Assembly: GCA_010093515.1 (NCBI GenBank)
Contig: MU001684.1
Span: 234,486-298,485 of the forward strand
Direction: 5' to 3'
Length of the DNA: 64,000 nucleotides
From: Lineolata rhizophorae
Taxonomy: Eukaryota; Ascomycota; Dothideomycetes; Lineolatales; Lineolataceae
The notes beneath the pieces were generated by a model. It searched no databases. It saw nothing but the letters and a program-made list of their open reading frames with translations, and was not told the origin of the DNA. Made by a program: the position numbers and the translations under genes. Below are positions 1-12,638 of the stretch, piece by piece (positions within the stretch are counted from its first letter, which is position 1; every line of letters starts with the position of its first letter).

Positions 1-109
1 TAGGACCTCGTCTGTTGCGGCAGGCGCGATCGAGCGCGAAAGGGAAGAGCGACACCCTCCCAATCACGTGATTGCTGGTGACGCCGCGGAAGCTTGCGAC
101 GAGGGCGCC

Positions 110-706
110 ATGGATACCGCACATAAGGACATCTCGACGCAGGAGGAGATGAACAGGCAGAGCAAAGGGGAGCAGGCGAGCAAGGGCCCTCCACAGCAGC
201 AGGATGACGCCAGGCCGGGTACGTCGGGTGGCGGCGGCGTCGCGGCGGCAGTGGCCGAGGAGGAGGCCGGGGCGTCGACAGGCATATCGCCGGGCGCTAA
301 CGGCGCGCAGGGGCATCATCAGGGGAAGAAAAAGATGGTAGTGAAGAAGAAGCGTGGGAAGTGCTTGAAGCACTCATATGGCAAGAGAAAAAAGCGCGTT
401 AAGGGCGCGAGGCACGCAGCGACCGAGTCGGATAGCTCCGACTCGGAAGATAGCGATAGGCGGGACGAAGAGAATAGCGATTCGGATGAGGAGTCGGAGG
501 ACGAGAGCTCCGACGCGGAAGAGGTCACGGAGAAGGAAAAGCAGAAGGGCAAAAAGAAGAAGCGGCCTGACTGTCAAGGTAAGAAGAAAGCCGGCCGGAG
601 CAAGAAGTCATCCAAGAAGTCGCGCAAGCACGGCCTCTCCGCCAAGAAGCAGGAGTCCTCGTCGGATTCTAGTTCTGTTTCGGACACAGAAGACTCGAGG
701 AGTGAC

Positions 707-739
<33 letters not shown>

Positions 740-3301
740 TCCGAGAGCGAGCCTGTCCGTAAGAAGCATCACAAGGGCCGCAGGAAGTCGTCAAGCGCCA
801 AGAAGCCGCGTCGCCGCCGCGATGACATGTCGTCGGAGAGTGACGAGTCGACCGAGGAGTCGGGCGCGAGCGCCGACGACGGCCTGGCGTCCAAGGTCGC
901 GCGGATGGAGAAGAGGCTCGAGAAGTTGAAGCTGAAGCAGCGGACGGCGCAAACGCAAACCGGCAAGAGCAAGAAGGGTCCTCGCTCCGGGGAGTCCGTC
1001 GCGCCGGATCCGGCGGCACAGCTTGCCGCGTTGCTGGGCTCCCGGGCAGGGCTAGGCGCCGGCGGTATGACCCTAGGCAGCAGCGGTGCGGTGGGGAAGA
1101 AGAACTCCAGGGTTGCCGGGACGGACCAGAAGCAGAAGAAGAAGGACAAGGCGAAGCGCGCGAGCACGCTCGAGTACAAGCGTGTCGATCAGCTCTGGGA
1201 CTCGGCAATTCACAACTACACGCTCAAAGAGAGCGCGCAGGACGTGGAGGACGAGTTCGATCAGTACGTCTTCACCGTGCGGCGCAAGTTCGACTGGGAG
1301 AACAAGTACCGGAGTACCGTTGTGGATATCAAGTCGAAGCTGTTGCGAGAGGCGCTCGCGGAGGTGATGAAGGACGTCAAGGGCGTGTCGCTGGTGGAGG
1401 AGCAGCCGAGCGTCGACCCAAATATGCTCTTCTTGTACCTAGAGGAAATCCGGGTCCACGCCAAACAGACTCTGAAGAACCGCAAGAAGAAGACTAAGAA
1501 GCGCAAGGACAAGAAGCGTATAGGCCTCGTGATCTCCCATTGCAAGGTGCTCATCGGATACTTGGACGACGATTACGACGAAACGAAGAAGACGCTGTAT
1601 CCTCTCCTCGAAGCCGGAAACATCACGTTCGACCTCCTATGGGCGCTATTCAAACCGAACACGATCACCTATACGCCAGCGTACGGCTCGGTGGACGATC
1701 CACGCTGCTTCAAGGTCGACTATGCGAACAAGGAGGACTCTTTCATCCGCGGGGAGTGGTACTGCATAGAAGGGCGTTACCTAGAGTACGATGGCAAGGG
1801 CTTCGGGCTCGGGGAGTTCGAGGTTGACGTTAGCTCGTTCAAGGGGCCTCGCAAGATCACGAGCCTCTCGTGCTACCCCTTGCGCTTCCACAGGGACCCG
1901 GAGGGCCTCAAGAAGCAGCTGATCGAGCGCGGCAAGCGCTTCGTCAGCATGACGGGGATGAACTACCGCTTCCATAAAGGCCTTGCGTTCCAGAAGCGGA
2001 AGAAAACGGTCGCAAAGGTTAATATCAACGGTCGCGTCATGATCGATCCCGCCACCTTCCGCCGCATCAACCCCAATTACCCGATTTCCTTGATTAAGCC
2101 GAAGGATTCCGACGGCGGCTATGCGACCATTTGTTCGGATTGCTGCGACGACAGCTCCTCGGACGATGATGACGACCCCAGCGACGGCCCGACCTTCTTC
2201 GGCGAGGAGGAGGAGCGCGAACGTATGATGTATAAGCTTGTGTACGACAAGGACGACAAGGCACACGTCATCCAGGTGCCAGTCGATGCGAACGGCCAGG
2301 AGATTCGAATTGAGCATCTGGACGAGCTGCCGGTTAAGGAAGGCGAAGGAGAGAAGGACAAAGACAAGCAAGGCAAGGGCAAACCCTCGCAGGTTTTCAC
2401 GGACGAGGAACTGCTCATTGCGTCCCCCGTGATCCTTGGATTCTCCTTCTCCGAGAAGCTCTGGCTTGAGTTTTCGCTGTCGGGTATACTGAACATCGAG
2501 TGGAACGAAGGCGCATTCGAGTCGCTCGTTTTGCCGCCTAACCAGAAGTCCATCGTTAAGGCGCTTGTTTCGAGTCACAAGTTTCACGCCGCGGAGACGA
2601 TCGATGATGTTGTGCAGGGCAAAGGCCGCGGCCTTGTGTTCGTCCTGCATGGTCCTCCTGGCGTAGGCAAGACCCTTACTGGGGAAGGTATTGCCGAGTT
2701 CCTCAAATGTCCCTTGTACTCCGTGTCAGCGGGGGAGTTGGGTACGGACTCGCGGCAGCTGGAGCACGAGTTACAGAAGATCATGGACGTCGCGCACAGC
2801 TGGGGCGCGGTGCTACTGCTAGACGAGGCCGACGTGTTCCTAGAGAAGCGCCAGGTGCACGACATCCACCGCAACGCGCTCGTGTCCATCTTCCTGCGGC
2901 TGCTGGAGTACTTCCAGGGCATACTGTTCCTAACGACGAACCGGGTCGAGACGTTCGACGACGCGTTCCAGAGTCGGATCCACGTGGCGCTGCGCTACGA
3001 GGAGTTGTCGACGCGGGCGCGCCGCAAGGTGTGGAAGATGTTCCTGGCCAAGGCGCGCGGCATGGAAGGCGGCGTCGAAGTCGTCGCCTTTGCCGAGGCC
3101 GACTACGACGCCCTCGCTCGCGGCAGCCTCAACGGCCGCCAGATCAAGAACGCGGTCCGCACCGCGCAGGCCCTCGCCGTCAACGAGCGCCAGAAGCTTT
3201 CCATGGAGCACATCAAGCGCGTGCTCGACGTGGCTGAGAGCTTCGATCGCGACTTGCGCGGGGGCTCGGGGTACATGGACGCCATGCGCAGCTACACGTG
3301 A
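110..3301 (+). CDS. AAA+ family ATPase (fungal DUF7025/AAA type)
   Basis: Single exon, 1063 residues from the first ATG at 110. The frame is open upstream to 68 but only with a GTG. Residues 1 to about 330 are low complexity: Lys/Arg blocks alternating with acidic Ser/Asp/Glu runs and a poly-Ser tract near 708-740. The middle has the fungal module that precedes such AAA domains (YPLRFHRDPEG, then GKRFVSMTGMNYRFHKG, near nt 1873-1980). The C-terminal third is the ATPase: Walker A GPPGVGKT at nt 2651, Walker B LLLDEADVF with its Asp codon at 2822, and a sensor-1-like TTNR at about 2935, followed by the helical lid. The family is a BCS1/CDC48-like clade, mostly uncharacterised, without a transmembrane segment here. 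The substrate is unknown. The basic/acidic N-terminus suggests nuclear or nucleic-acid association, which is inference. Confidence 0.9.
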
Positions 3302-4760
3302 AAAGTGGGCGCTAGCAGGCGGGTGGTGTGGGAAAGAAGGAATAATCTTTGCGGCGCTTATTCTTAGTCTTGCACGTCTGTTTTGGATACCTTGCGAAGC
3401 CGGCTTTCCCCATTCATGTCGATCGTAATTCACACCCTAGCGCTTACTTGTGAGGTGAGCGCTATGCGGTGGACAATCAATTTTTTTTTCTCCTCTCATG
3501 GTAACTTCGTAATCGCTCATTTCTGTACCAGAGCGCACCCAGGCTTCTCTATATGGGAGTTAAGGTGTCTCTCCCTCACATTTCTTCTAAGTGGATAGTG
3601 CTTAATAGTAATTTCTCCGTGGCATTCTTTTTTGTCTTGTCTTTTTATAATTGTTTCGTATGAGTGCATCTCGAGCGCATTAGGGGAAAAACAATTTGGA
3701 TCTTTTTCTCTTTTCGACAGCAGCTTCTTTTCTTCACCCTTTGCGGCGTGCGACGTAGAGGAAGGACGGTAGGGGTGGCGTTTGGTAGACCGGTACACGG
3801 GCATACCTGGCGATCACTATGATCGATTGGGCAATTGTTCTTCGACGTTTTATCGAGGACGCGTTCTTATCATTTCACGAGGTCATTGGGCGGAGCGTGC
3901 AATACTAGATTGGGTTTCAGTGGGAATAGAGCTCTGGTATAGGGGATATTCTTGGAGGTGGTTGATAAGATCGAAACTTGACATGGGAGAGCGATGGAGG
4001 GACGGATGGACACGGCCTCAGTACCCAGCCAGACAATCGTGGCTGTTCTTAATGCTACTATAGTCTATACTTGCGTTTCTTCTGCGTCTGCACAACGAGC
4101 ACCTGGACCTGACCAAGACCGTGGCCCCCCCAACCCCCCCCCCCCCCACCCTTCTCTCCGTGCCGCTTATTCGCAAAGCGCAAAGGTTTCGCATGCGGGT
4201 AAATGCAGCCGGTGCGCACGCCTTAGCGCCACCTGGAGGTGGTTGGCTGCATCTCGGGCCGGCCGTATATATGGTGATGGGAAGTAACAGGTGGTGCGAT
4301 GGGTGGGCGTGGTGCATGCCCCGCGCAATAGCTAGGGCTAGGCTAGACTCGGCCGGGTCCCATGGATGGACGGATAGATATGCGAGCGCGCGCTGGCTGC
4401 TGCACGGCCGCGGCCGAGGCCGCGCCGTTTTCCAACCAGGGATAGCTGGTGGTGCGTCAAAGGGGGGAGGGGAGTGGGCGCGCGGGACGGGTGTCCCACA
4501 TGCGGCAAGGTGGGAGCCAGCTCGGCTGGAGCACGACGAGGAAGAAGAGGGGGCAGCAGATGAGGCTCAACAGCTGCAGGCGAGAGTGGTGGAGGTGGTT
4601 CGAGAGCCGAGTTATATGGCGCGCCGCTTCCGTCGGGGAGCGGGTGGACGTCGGACGGGGCGCGAAGCTCTCCAGCTATATCGATCGTTTCAGACGAGTG
4701 TTTCCCATCGCCAGTCCCTAGGATAAACATTTGCCGTCGTGCGAGGAGACCGGTCGAGCA
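3302..4760. other. intergenic region, AAA ATPase to TauD gene
   Basis: Holds the ATPase 3' flank and the dioxygenase promoter. It contains a C-rich run near 4127-4147 and AT-rich TATA-like steps near 4264 and 4610. The reading frames here are GC-driven and resemble nothing I recognise. Confidence 0.5.
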
Positions 4761-6521
4761 ATGGCTCTGTCCATCCACGGCGGCGCCTCCGTCGCGCGGC
4801 GCTCCTGCGCCCGCAACCCCTCGGGCCTGCGCGCGCGATACCTCGATGACGAGAGGAGGTCATCCAGCACCACCGCCAAGCTGCCCGCAGCGGCATCGCC
4901 GTCGCGCCGCGAGGCCGTCGCGCCCATGAACCTGGACACGCTGGTCGCGACCCCGACGCCGGCGTGGCCGGGCCCGGACATCCAGTGGGACCCGTCGCGC
5001 GAGATGTACCGGGCGCGGGCGGAGGCGCTCGCAGACCTGAAACTGCCGCGCGAGGCGGCCGTCCCGGACGGGTTCCCGGACCGGGTGCGCGCGGCCTGGG
5101 CCTGGGACGGCGCCGACTTCGCCGGCGACGACTACGTGGTGCGGCTAGGGCGGGCCGATGTGGACGAGGTGGAGAGGGCGCTAGCCTATTATAAAAGTTT
5201 GTTTCTCTTTTTGGTTTTCTTTTTTTTTTTTCTTAATTTTCTCTTTCCTTTTAAAGAAAAAAAAAATGGGGGATGAAAACTGGTTGCTGCGGGATTAATT
5301 AGATACGTACTCACTCTTCGCCCCTGCGATCTCTAAAGGTCTCTCCGGGACACGAACTCCAGCCGACGTCTGTCGCGAGACATTCCCACTGCCAAGGCTG
5401 CAGCGCACGCTGAAGGGCGTAGCCAACGTCCTTCACCTCGGCCGCGGCTTCTCCGTCATCCGTGGCCTGAAGCCTCAAAATTACTCCGCGCTCGATAATG
5501 TCATCATATACCTTGGGATCACAAGCTATGTGGCCGAGAGAAGAGGCTGCCAGGACTCCAGCGGAAACATGATCAGTGCGTCTCGCAGACTTATGTCGTA
5601 GTTGCCCGGTCCGGCTACACAAGGCTAGGCCCCCGTCGATCCGATCGACCTCGCTGACTTGATTGGCGGCACAACAGTACACATCAAAGACCTGGGGAAC
5701 GAGGTTCCGGATTCAGACATGCGCCAGTCGCCATACGCTACCAACGGACAGGTACGTTTAGATGATTGCGGTTGACAAGGGTCGAGTGAAGTGACTGCGC
5801 GTCATTAACTCTAGCACTAGCCGTTCCACACCGATGTCTGCGACATCTTGGCTATGTATGTGCAAGAACAAGCGCAACACGGCGGTGAGAGTCATCTAGC
5901 CTCTGGTGCCAAAGTCTACAACGAAATAGCAGCCAAGCGCCCAGATGTGATCCACACTCTATCCGATCCGTCATGGATATTCGACAAGTGAGACAAGAAA
6001 CCCCCCGAAAAGCGTAAAGGGATAGAGCAAAACCAACATAACAATAAAACAGACACAGAATCCCGGCATATTGGAACACCCGCGCTCTGCTCTTCAACTA
6101 CGAAGGCAAAGGCCCTGGCTTCTGCTTCTCCCGGCGCCCTATAACCGGCTCCCCGACATCGCCGCGTAGTCCAGGCGTGCCACCAATGACCGAGGTTCAA
6201 GCCGAGGCGCTCGACATGGTCCACTTCACAGCCGTGGACCATGCGCTGACAATGCGACTGCAGCGGGGCGACATCCAGCTCATTAACAACCTCGCCGTCT
6301 TCCATGCGCGAAGCGGGTTTATCGACAGTCCCACCCACACGAGACACATCATCCGCCTTTGGCTCCGGAACGAGGAGCTTGCCTGGAAGACCCCGGAAGG
6401 CTTGCAGAAAACTTGGTTTGAAAAATATGGCGATTCGGAAAGAAGGAAAATTGCTAGGTGGAATATTCGCCCGGGTGCGACGCGAGAGAGGATTCTCTTC
6501 CGAAGCGACAGTTGCTCGTAA
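4761..6521 (+). CDS. TauD/TfdA-family Fe(II)/2-oxoglutarate dioxygenase
   Basis: Five exons read continuously: 4761-5196, 5339-5575, 5678-5751, 5821-5987, 6053-6521 (460 aa). All introns are GT-AG and phases close. The protein has the usual fungal TauD start (TPTPAWPGP, then AYYKSL and ETFPLP), the GFSVIRGL strand, the iron-binding H-x-D (FHTDVCD, about residues 252-254), and the distal His and 2-oxoglutarate-binding Arg in RHIIRLWLR (about 403 and 406). All catalytic residues are present, so it should be an active oxygenase. Family members hydroxylate small acids or sulfonates; the substrate cannot be told. The ATG at 4926 (MNLDTL, about 405 aa) fits family length better, and the 55-residue extension before it is low complexity. 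Intron 1 has long T and A runs. It is convergent with the regulator at 6601, only about 80 bases away. Confidence 0.85.
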
Positions 6522-6600
6522 CCGCGCCACAATTAAACGTCCCAATCGTCATAAATGCGAGTCTCTCAGGTAAACCGTTAACGCCGTTGCCCATGGAACG

Positions 6601-9158
6601 TCAAAATGTCGTAATGTACAGTCGAAGTCTTCGAAACAGTATCGTACACTGCCCACAACGGAGTAGGCGAGGCGGTCTATATGGTCTCGTTTGCGCGCTT
6701 CCAGTTTGTGAAAAAAAGTTGGTGGGTCCAATACAGATCATTTTCAAAGCGCCGTTCAGAATGCAACTTCCGAATCTCATCAACTTCATATCGTCAGCAA
6801 ATTGCCACGCATACGCTGGATAAGCTTTTGAGTTCTGCTCACCCTTTTCCTTGACAAAGATCTGGGAAAGATCCTTCAAAAAGTTGGTCTGGTTGTCGTC
6901 GAAGAACTCGGGCGGCAACCGATCCAGACAATTCAGAGGTGTCGTCTGTTTATAAGCATGGTGGAAGCGCGTCAACAGAGTAAAACAGCAAAGGAAATAA
7001 GATTGTGCTAGTGAAATGGAGTTGTATCGGTTCTGGTGGTGCATTAGCGGCACTGTACTTAATTCCTAAGGAAACGTCACCATATGAGCTTACTGTAGCT
7101 CCATATCGAACAGCATTACGCCTTGAGTGGGCAAGAAGGCGCTCCGCATTCGCCAAAAGTATGAAGACAGTCAAGAAGACTTCGTACCAATCCTTTTCGT
7201 TCGGGATTTCAAATTTTTCATTGAGCGCGGCAAGGAGTTCTTCCCGTAATGGTACGAGGAATTCCCAAATGACGATTTGGTCTAACTGTGTGTCCATAGT
7301 TGCTGTGACCGGAATTTTGCCGTTCCATGGATTATTTGGATCTTCAATTTTGTCTATACCAAGCGTTTCTTCGCCGCAGATGCTCCAGTCATGCTCGATC
7401 ATACGGGCTGCTGTAAATGTTCGAAGCGCGAGCCGCACAGTGTCCTGTAGTTCAAGCGAATTGCCATGTCAGCATAACGCTCCGTTTGTGGTCGAATGGC
7501 CCACCTACTTTATTCCGCGAGCCACGAGAGTCGGAGACCGAAGGAGGGGTGAGGATTGAACCTGATGGAACGCGCTGCTTCATAAACCTCACCGCCTCCT
7601 GGAAGACCTTGGAAGTCACCTCATCGGCACCATCCAGTGCGCTGCTCCAATACTGACGGACCGACTTTCGGAAATATTCTTCGACTTTTTTCTTTACCTC
7701 AGACTCCCTCGTGATGCAATACGGCGGCATTTGCACAATGTGCTGGACGTCTCCTATCCTCCAACGATGGTGGGCCTCGTCACCTTCCGGCTGGAATTTG
7801 CTCACATAAACGTCGAGTTCTGCCCCCATGCTTTGTGTAAGGCGGACAGTGAGGGCTTGGGTAGGCTCGGCGTTAACATTGAGTAGGCGATTGTTAACAA
7901 CACCGGATGATGCAAGCGGGTGGCCAGCTGCAGGTCCTGCTACGTTGTTAGTTCCTCATTTGAAGAATTGGGTAAGGCTCCAATTAAGGACTCACCCTCC
8001 CGGAAGAACTTGAGTCCAGTGATGTTCTCAACCCAGGACGGAAGCTCCACCACAGTCTTTGAACAATGAACCCAGTACTCATAAAGGCTCCCTCGAAGGC
8101 ACTATATATAACCCTAGTAAGCATCAAATCAAATGGGATGAGCTCCATGAAAGTATGTTTAGTTTCATGCCTTACCCCACACTTTGATTTCTTGCACTTG
8201 TCGCACGCTGTAATTGCACGGACCATTCGGACCTTCTGCCTTCTATCTTCGTTCAATCGCTGTCTTTTTAGCTTTCCTGTGCCGTCTACCCGAAAGATTA
8301 CTACAGAGCCATGGCCCGACTTTTCGATGATCATCTGGGTAACCGCAAACGTTAGACTTTTTCCAAAGCGCAGTATATATCATGAAGACCGACATTTTCC
8401 GAGGCTCTGCCTCTTTTAAGCTTCTTTGGCGGACAGCTTGCGTCTGATGGAAGAGCCTGGTCCTTGAGCGTAGAAACAGCACTGCCAGGTCGCGAATCAA
8501 CATTCGTTCCGCCCGGTCTGCCGTACGGTGAATGTGCCAGTGTACTGTCGAAAGCTGTCATGGCTGTTAGAGAGTTCGGGGCCAGCTGGCTCCGGTCAGC
8601 CGCCCCGTCGACGGCTAGTCCAAAATGCGGTACCTGCACTGCATGCCCGGATGATCCACTCGAACAGGCTTGGCCCGTCATCGAACTTGAAAACGGAGGT
8701 AATGAGTGCGCAAACGACTGAGCAGATTCCCACGCCCCAAGATCATGCTGATCTTGGAACGAATGATCAAGGCCACTCGCCATCTCACTAACTGGACTCG
8801 TATGTAATAACGCTGGCGCGAGCATTGAGTTCCACTCTGTTCCGAGGGTCGGTTGATGTCCCAAAGGAGCATTATAATCCAAAGGTGTGAAATTGTCGGT
8901 CGCTCCGTGCAATTGTCCTTGGGCGACCGGGGCACTCGGGCCAAAACCAGGCCCTTGGGAACCGAGACCCCAGAAGTTCCGGGCGCTGGGTAAGTCGATG
9001 GCAGGCACCATCGTGGCAGGAGGATGGGCTTGGTGCGACGTGCAATTGAAGTTTGCGGAGGGTCTGGTACCCGGTAAGGGAGTGAACCCGCCGCCATGGT
9101 GACGAGACACGGCCTCGGGGACGTTGAACCGGTGTTCTGTTGACGCGTGTGAGCGCAT
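6601..9158 (-). CDS. fungal zinc-cluster-type transcription regulator
   Basis: Six exons on the minus strand: 9158-8394, 8334-8176, 8101-7996, 7939-7593, 7444-7094, 6945-6601 (about 690 aa). Phases close throughout, and intron 1 has a clear CTAAC branch site. Exon 1 is a Ser/Pro/Gly-rich N-terminus ending in a basic stretch (KKLKRGRASEN). Exons 2-3 carry the DNA-binding segment: RRQKVRMVRAITACDKCKK, then SKCG spliced to CLRGSLYEYWVHC, then WVENITGLKFFREG. The C-terminal half has the family pattern of these regulators (ALRTFTAARMIEHDW, DTQLDQIVIWEF, VFLTVFILLANAERL). The cysteine spacing is not the classical six-cysteine one. The extreme C-terminus after about nt 6730 is unsupported and may hide another intron. 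It might control the adjacent dioxygenase, which is only a guess from position. Confidence 0.75.
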
Positions 9159-9893
9159 CTACTGGCACAAGCGAACCGCGGCTCAAAGGAAGCTTACCTC
9201 CGTCGCCGGGCCGCGCGGTCGCAGCCATGGTGATAGATGGATCGGTGGGGTGTCCCGACGCCCGTTGCTCGAGGCCAGGAACGGCCCTTGCGACCTGGGG
9301 TCGAGGGGCTACTTGTATACTACGTAGGCGGTCTCTCTTCCATTGTGGCTGTGGGGCCGGACACCGACGTCATACTCAAAAGAAGGCGTCGACCGGTAAG
9401 GCAGAATCTCTTTGCCACAGCGACCGGTGGTATGTAGGTAGACTAGCGCGATCTCAATCAGTCTGGAACGGGAGGTATGTGATTGGAGGAGACGGGATGA
9501 TCTGCAACTGCTGGAGCGACAGCTTGGGACGAGAGGCATGACGGAGGCGAAACTTCTGGTTCGTTGGAAAAAAAAAAAGGAAAGTTCACGTAGACGCCAC
9601 TAGCGCCTGTAGCCACCTGCCCAGAGTATCCGAATGCACCGCCCCCACGCACACCCTCTCTTCTTTGCTCCTTTCTCTTCAAACAAGCACCTGCAAGGAT
9701 GCTCACAACTGCCTCACGGGAAGTCGGTGCCTGTCAACATCGTTCTTCCACAAGACAAATGTTCTTATGTTAGGCTCTTTTTCGCTTTTGCAAGGCAAGC
9801 GCCATAGCTTGGCCTCCCTGGCAGCCCTGCATCCACGCTCTCAGGGTCGTTCCGAGAGGCATTAGCGTGACCCCCACCCCCAAGTTGTGCCCC

Positions 9894-10080
9894 ATTGGCC
9901 GTGAGTCGTCTAGTAACGGCGTCCGCCATTTGCCGCGAGTCCAGTAACGGCGGATGCACCAAATTCTATTATTGGAGTCAAACCATGTCCCCTACGCCCC
10001 GAGTCTAGTAACGACAGATGCCTCTAAACTCTACTAGAATCAAGCCCTACTCCATTGGCCGCGAGTCTCGTAACGATCGG
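9894..10080. repeat. degenerate short tandem repeat array (4 copies)
   Basis: Four diverged copies of a motif close to GCGAGTCTAGTAACG followed by GCGGATGC, at about 9894-9925, 9931-9957, 9995-10022 and 10053-10080. Spacing is irregular (about 37-65 bases). Two of the copies are preceded by CCATTGGCC. No open frame runs through the array. Confidence 0.6.
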
Positions 10081-10091
10081 CGCAGACACTA

Positions 10092-10480
10092 CTAGCCATG
10101 CAGCCACCTAGTAGATGATGAGGAAGAATGGTGACGGTCCTGCAAAATTTGTCCTAGACTTCGCGGTTTGTTTCGTTTATTAGAATCGCACATGATGTCG
10201 AATATTTTGTTCAGAGTGATATGGCAGCTGGCGCATTCATCGAAGTTGTGACCAATGTTCGCCAGTTCCGAAGGCAGGGAGATGGTGGTCTTCTCGAGCA
10301 TGTGGCCGATGTAACTGTGTGGCGTACCACCGCACTCCCGGATCCCGAGCTGCCGCCTTAGCATGCTTAACGCCTTCTTCCGCGGCCGCCTCCAAGTTAG
10401 TGTTTCTAGCTCCGTCTTGCCCGGCCTGAAGGCGTCCCAATTTTGGAAGTAGTTGGGCGGACAAGCTTAGACAGTCAAGA
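10092..10480 (-). pseudogene. orphan coding fragment, unknown family
   Basis: A minus-strand frame of about 125 codons reads with natural composition: NYFQNWDAFRPGKTELE, LRRQLGIRECGG, SYIGHMLEKTTISLPSELA, NFDECASCHITLNKIFDIM. It ends at a stop just after the CATGGC at 10096-10101. Upstream it runs into a stop near 10480, with no ATG except the internal one at 10364. It could be a last exon whose upstream exons are lost, or a relic. The CASC plus spaced His suggests a structural or metal-binding motif. I do not recognise the family. Confidence 0.35.
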
Positions 10481-12638
10481 GTCCTCCATCGCTACCTTAC
10501 GAACTTCATGAACACCCACACGTGCGCTGAAGATGCTATCAGCAGATTCCTTAGATCTTATTGGTAGCCGAAGCTCCTGTACTTACGCGGACGATTAGGA
10601 GAGATACAGGGAAAAAAAAAATGCGGACATGGTACGAGAACTATACCATCTCCGAGATTGTAAAGCTATTAGATTGGAAGGGCTTTTATATCCGGTACGA
10701 GCGCCCGCCTTCTGCGAGACGTGTTCTTGACATTGATTCCAGCCACGACCAACTCTGGTATAGATTGCGCCGATGAGCTTTCCGAAAGAGGAATGCATTT
10801 GCAGCCCTATTGCTGTACCAAACCGGACCGGCGAAGCCAGCGGGATGTGTGCTAAGTGAGTCCCACATCAACTCTTCTGCTGATTCTAAACCCCCGACTC
10901 CCACTTTGAATCCGAAGAAGTACGGAGCGAAGAAGCAGTTCTGCGTGGACAATCAACAGGGGCCGCCAGAATACGGCCTACTAGCGTAGGAATCAGTGAC
11001 AGAATCCACTCGACCTATGAGGACGCGGTCCCTTTGTTCCATTTTATTTGCCTGAGTGAATCCCATCAAGATGCAATCAAGCTAAACTTCAAGGGTCGCA
11101 CTCTCAGATTTACGGAGCTCTTTATCAGGAGATACCACGGCTGATAAGAGTGGCATGGGAAAGCCTCGTACTTTGGTGAGCTTTTTGATCTGACGCGCGA
11201 CGCTGTCCGCTGTCCGGCCCATCCGTCATGCTATTGTTTTTTAATCAGGCACACTTCGCCTCGCCGGATGTCCGAGAAGGATATATTCCTCCGCCGGACT
11301 CTACCCTCCTCTCTTAACCTTCCTTAGGAGACTCGCTAGTCCATCATTGTCCTGAAGAGGGCGACTCACAACCGACTCACTTCATCCAATACGGCGTGCG
11401 ACTTCCCAGACTTGGAATCCCTTTCGCAGCAATACCTGCATCTACTCGATTTCGAGGACTGCCAAAGGCAGGCGCTCCTCAGACGGCGCTTTCCTTAAAG
11501 GAGAGGAAGTGTGGAATAAAAAGAGCCTAGTCTTGCGCCACTTGGTAGAGGACAGAGAACGGATAAGGCCCTTCGCACCATCGCGCCATGACACCATTGG
11601 AGATTCCCACGGTATGGCCAGTCTGCGCAGTCGGCTGCCAGTCAGGCCTCAGGGTGAGAGCAACGCAGTTGTGGCGAAACAAGGGAGCTCCGGTCGTTCT
11701 GGAGCGTCAAGTGGTATATGGACCCAATGGACGATGGCTTGTGCTTGCGTGACCTGGGAGGCATTGTGAAGTGGTGTCCCGAGAAACGTAGTCTGGAAAT
11801 CGAGAAATTGAAGGCCGTGACAAGGATCTTTGTGATGTAAATGATCACTGGCCAACAAAATGCCGAGGAGGAGGTCGCCCAATCATTCCATTGAACGAAA
11901 CAGCCGCCCTCAGCCTCGCCGCTCCAGAGCCAACAGTGCCCCATCAATCAGGATCAATGAAAAGATACGACGGGCTCGACGCCGCGGCAGATTAGTGCCT
12001 ACCATGTGATCTGAGTCAAGGCGGCATTTGACCATCGGAACGACTCTGCTGCTAAACCTGCGCCCACGGATCTTGTCCCGCATTATCAATGCCTTGATAA
12101 TGCTGCAGCGTAACGCGAGTCCCTAGCGTATTGACCAATGGGTCTGCGCCAGCCTCATGGACGCTTGAGCTGGGATGAGACATGTAGCCGACGGTTTCAT
12201 GTAAATGTCAATGGGAGCATCATGTGGTCAGAAGAGGAGGGGCAGTCCGTGCCTCTGTGACTAGTAACAGATCGTTTGTCAATAGCTAAGGAAATCCACG
12301 GTCAACATCTCCGTGTTGCTGGTTTGGTGTAATCATCACTTTGCGACTTTATCAACGCTTCCAAACTGCGACCCAAAACCCTCAAACGAATAGTAATTGG
12401 CAATCTACGATCTGTTTATGATGATGCCTTCCACCAAAGGCGCCCTGCGGCGGCACCAGGCCTTGGCCCATCCCAGAAGGTTGAGATATTCATGTTGCTG
12501 TAGGCAGGGCCGCTTGCACTCCTAGGTTCATAGGCACCTTCTCCAACGACACCACGCGCAAATATCACACGTGAGGGAGCTCTAGTAAGGCTTGCTTGTA
12601 CCGCAGTTCTAGGATGCAACGCTTTCTCTACCCCTAGT

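Larger units (their letters stand above)
9159..12638. other. gene-poor region between regulator and DUF7924 gene
   Basis: About 3.5 kb with no complete gene I can defend. It holds a degenerate short repeat array (9894-10080) and a coding-like fragment (10092-10480). Short non-extendable frames around 11500-11900 read like decayed coding sequence in both strands. The last few hundred bases are the 3' flank of the DUF7924 gene. Confidence 0.5.

Noticed and set aside
378-3433. Several long frames antisense or shifted within the AAA ATPase gene
   Set aside because: Arg/Ser/Pro-rich shadows of a codon-biased gene; no conserved protein features.
4121-4726. 201-codon plus-strand frame before the dioxygenase
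   Set aside because: GC-driven, no recognisable motif, sits in promoter sequence.
4731-4760. Extension of the dioxygenase start to 4731
   Set aside because: The codon at 4731 is TTG; the first ATG in frame is at 4761.
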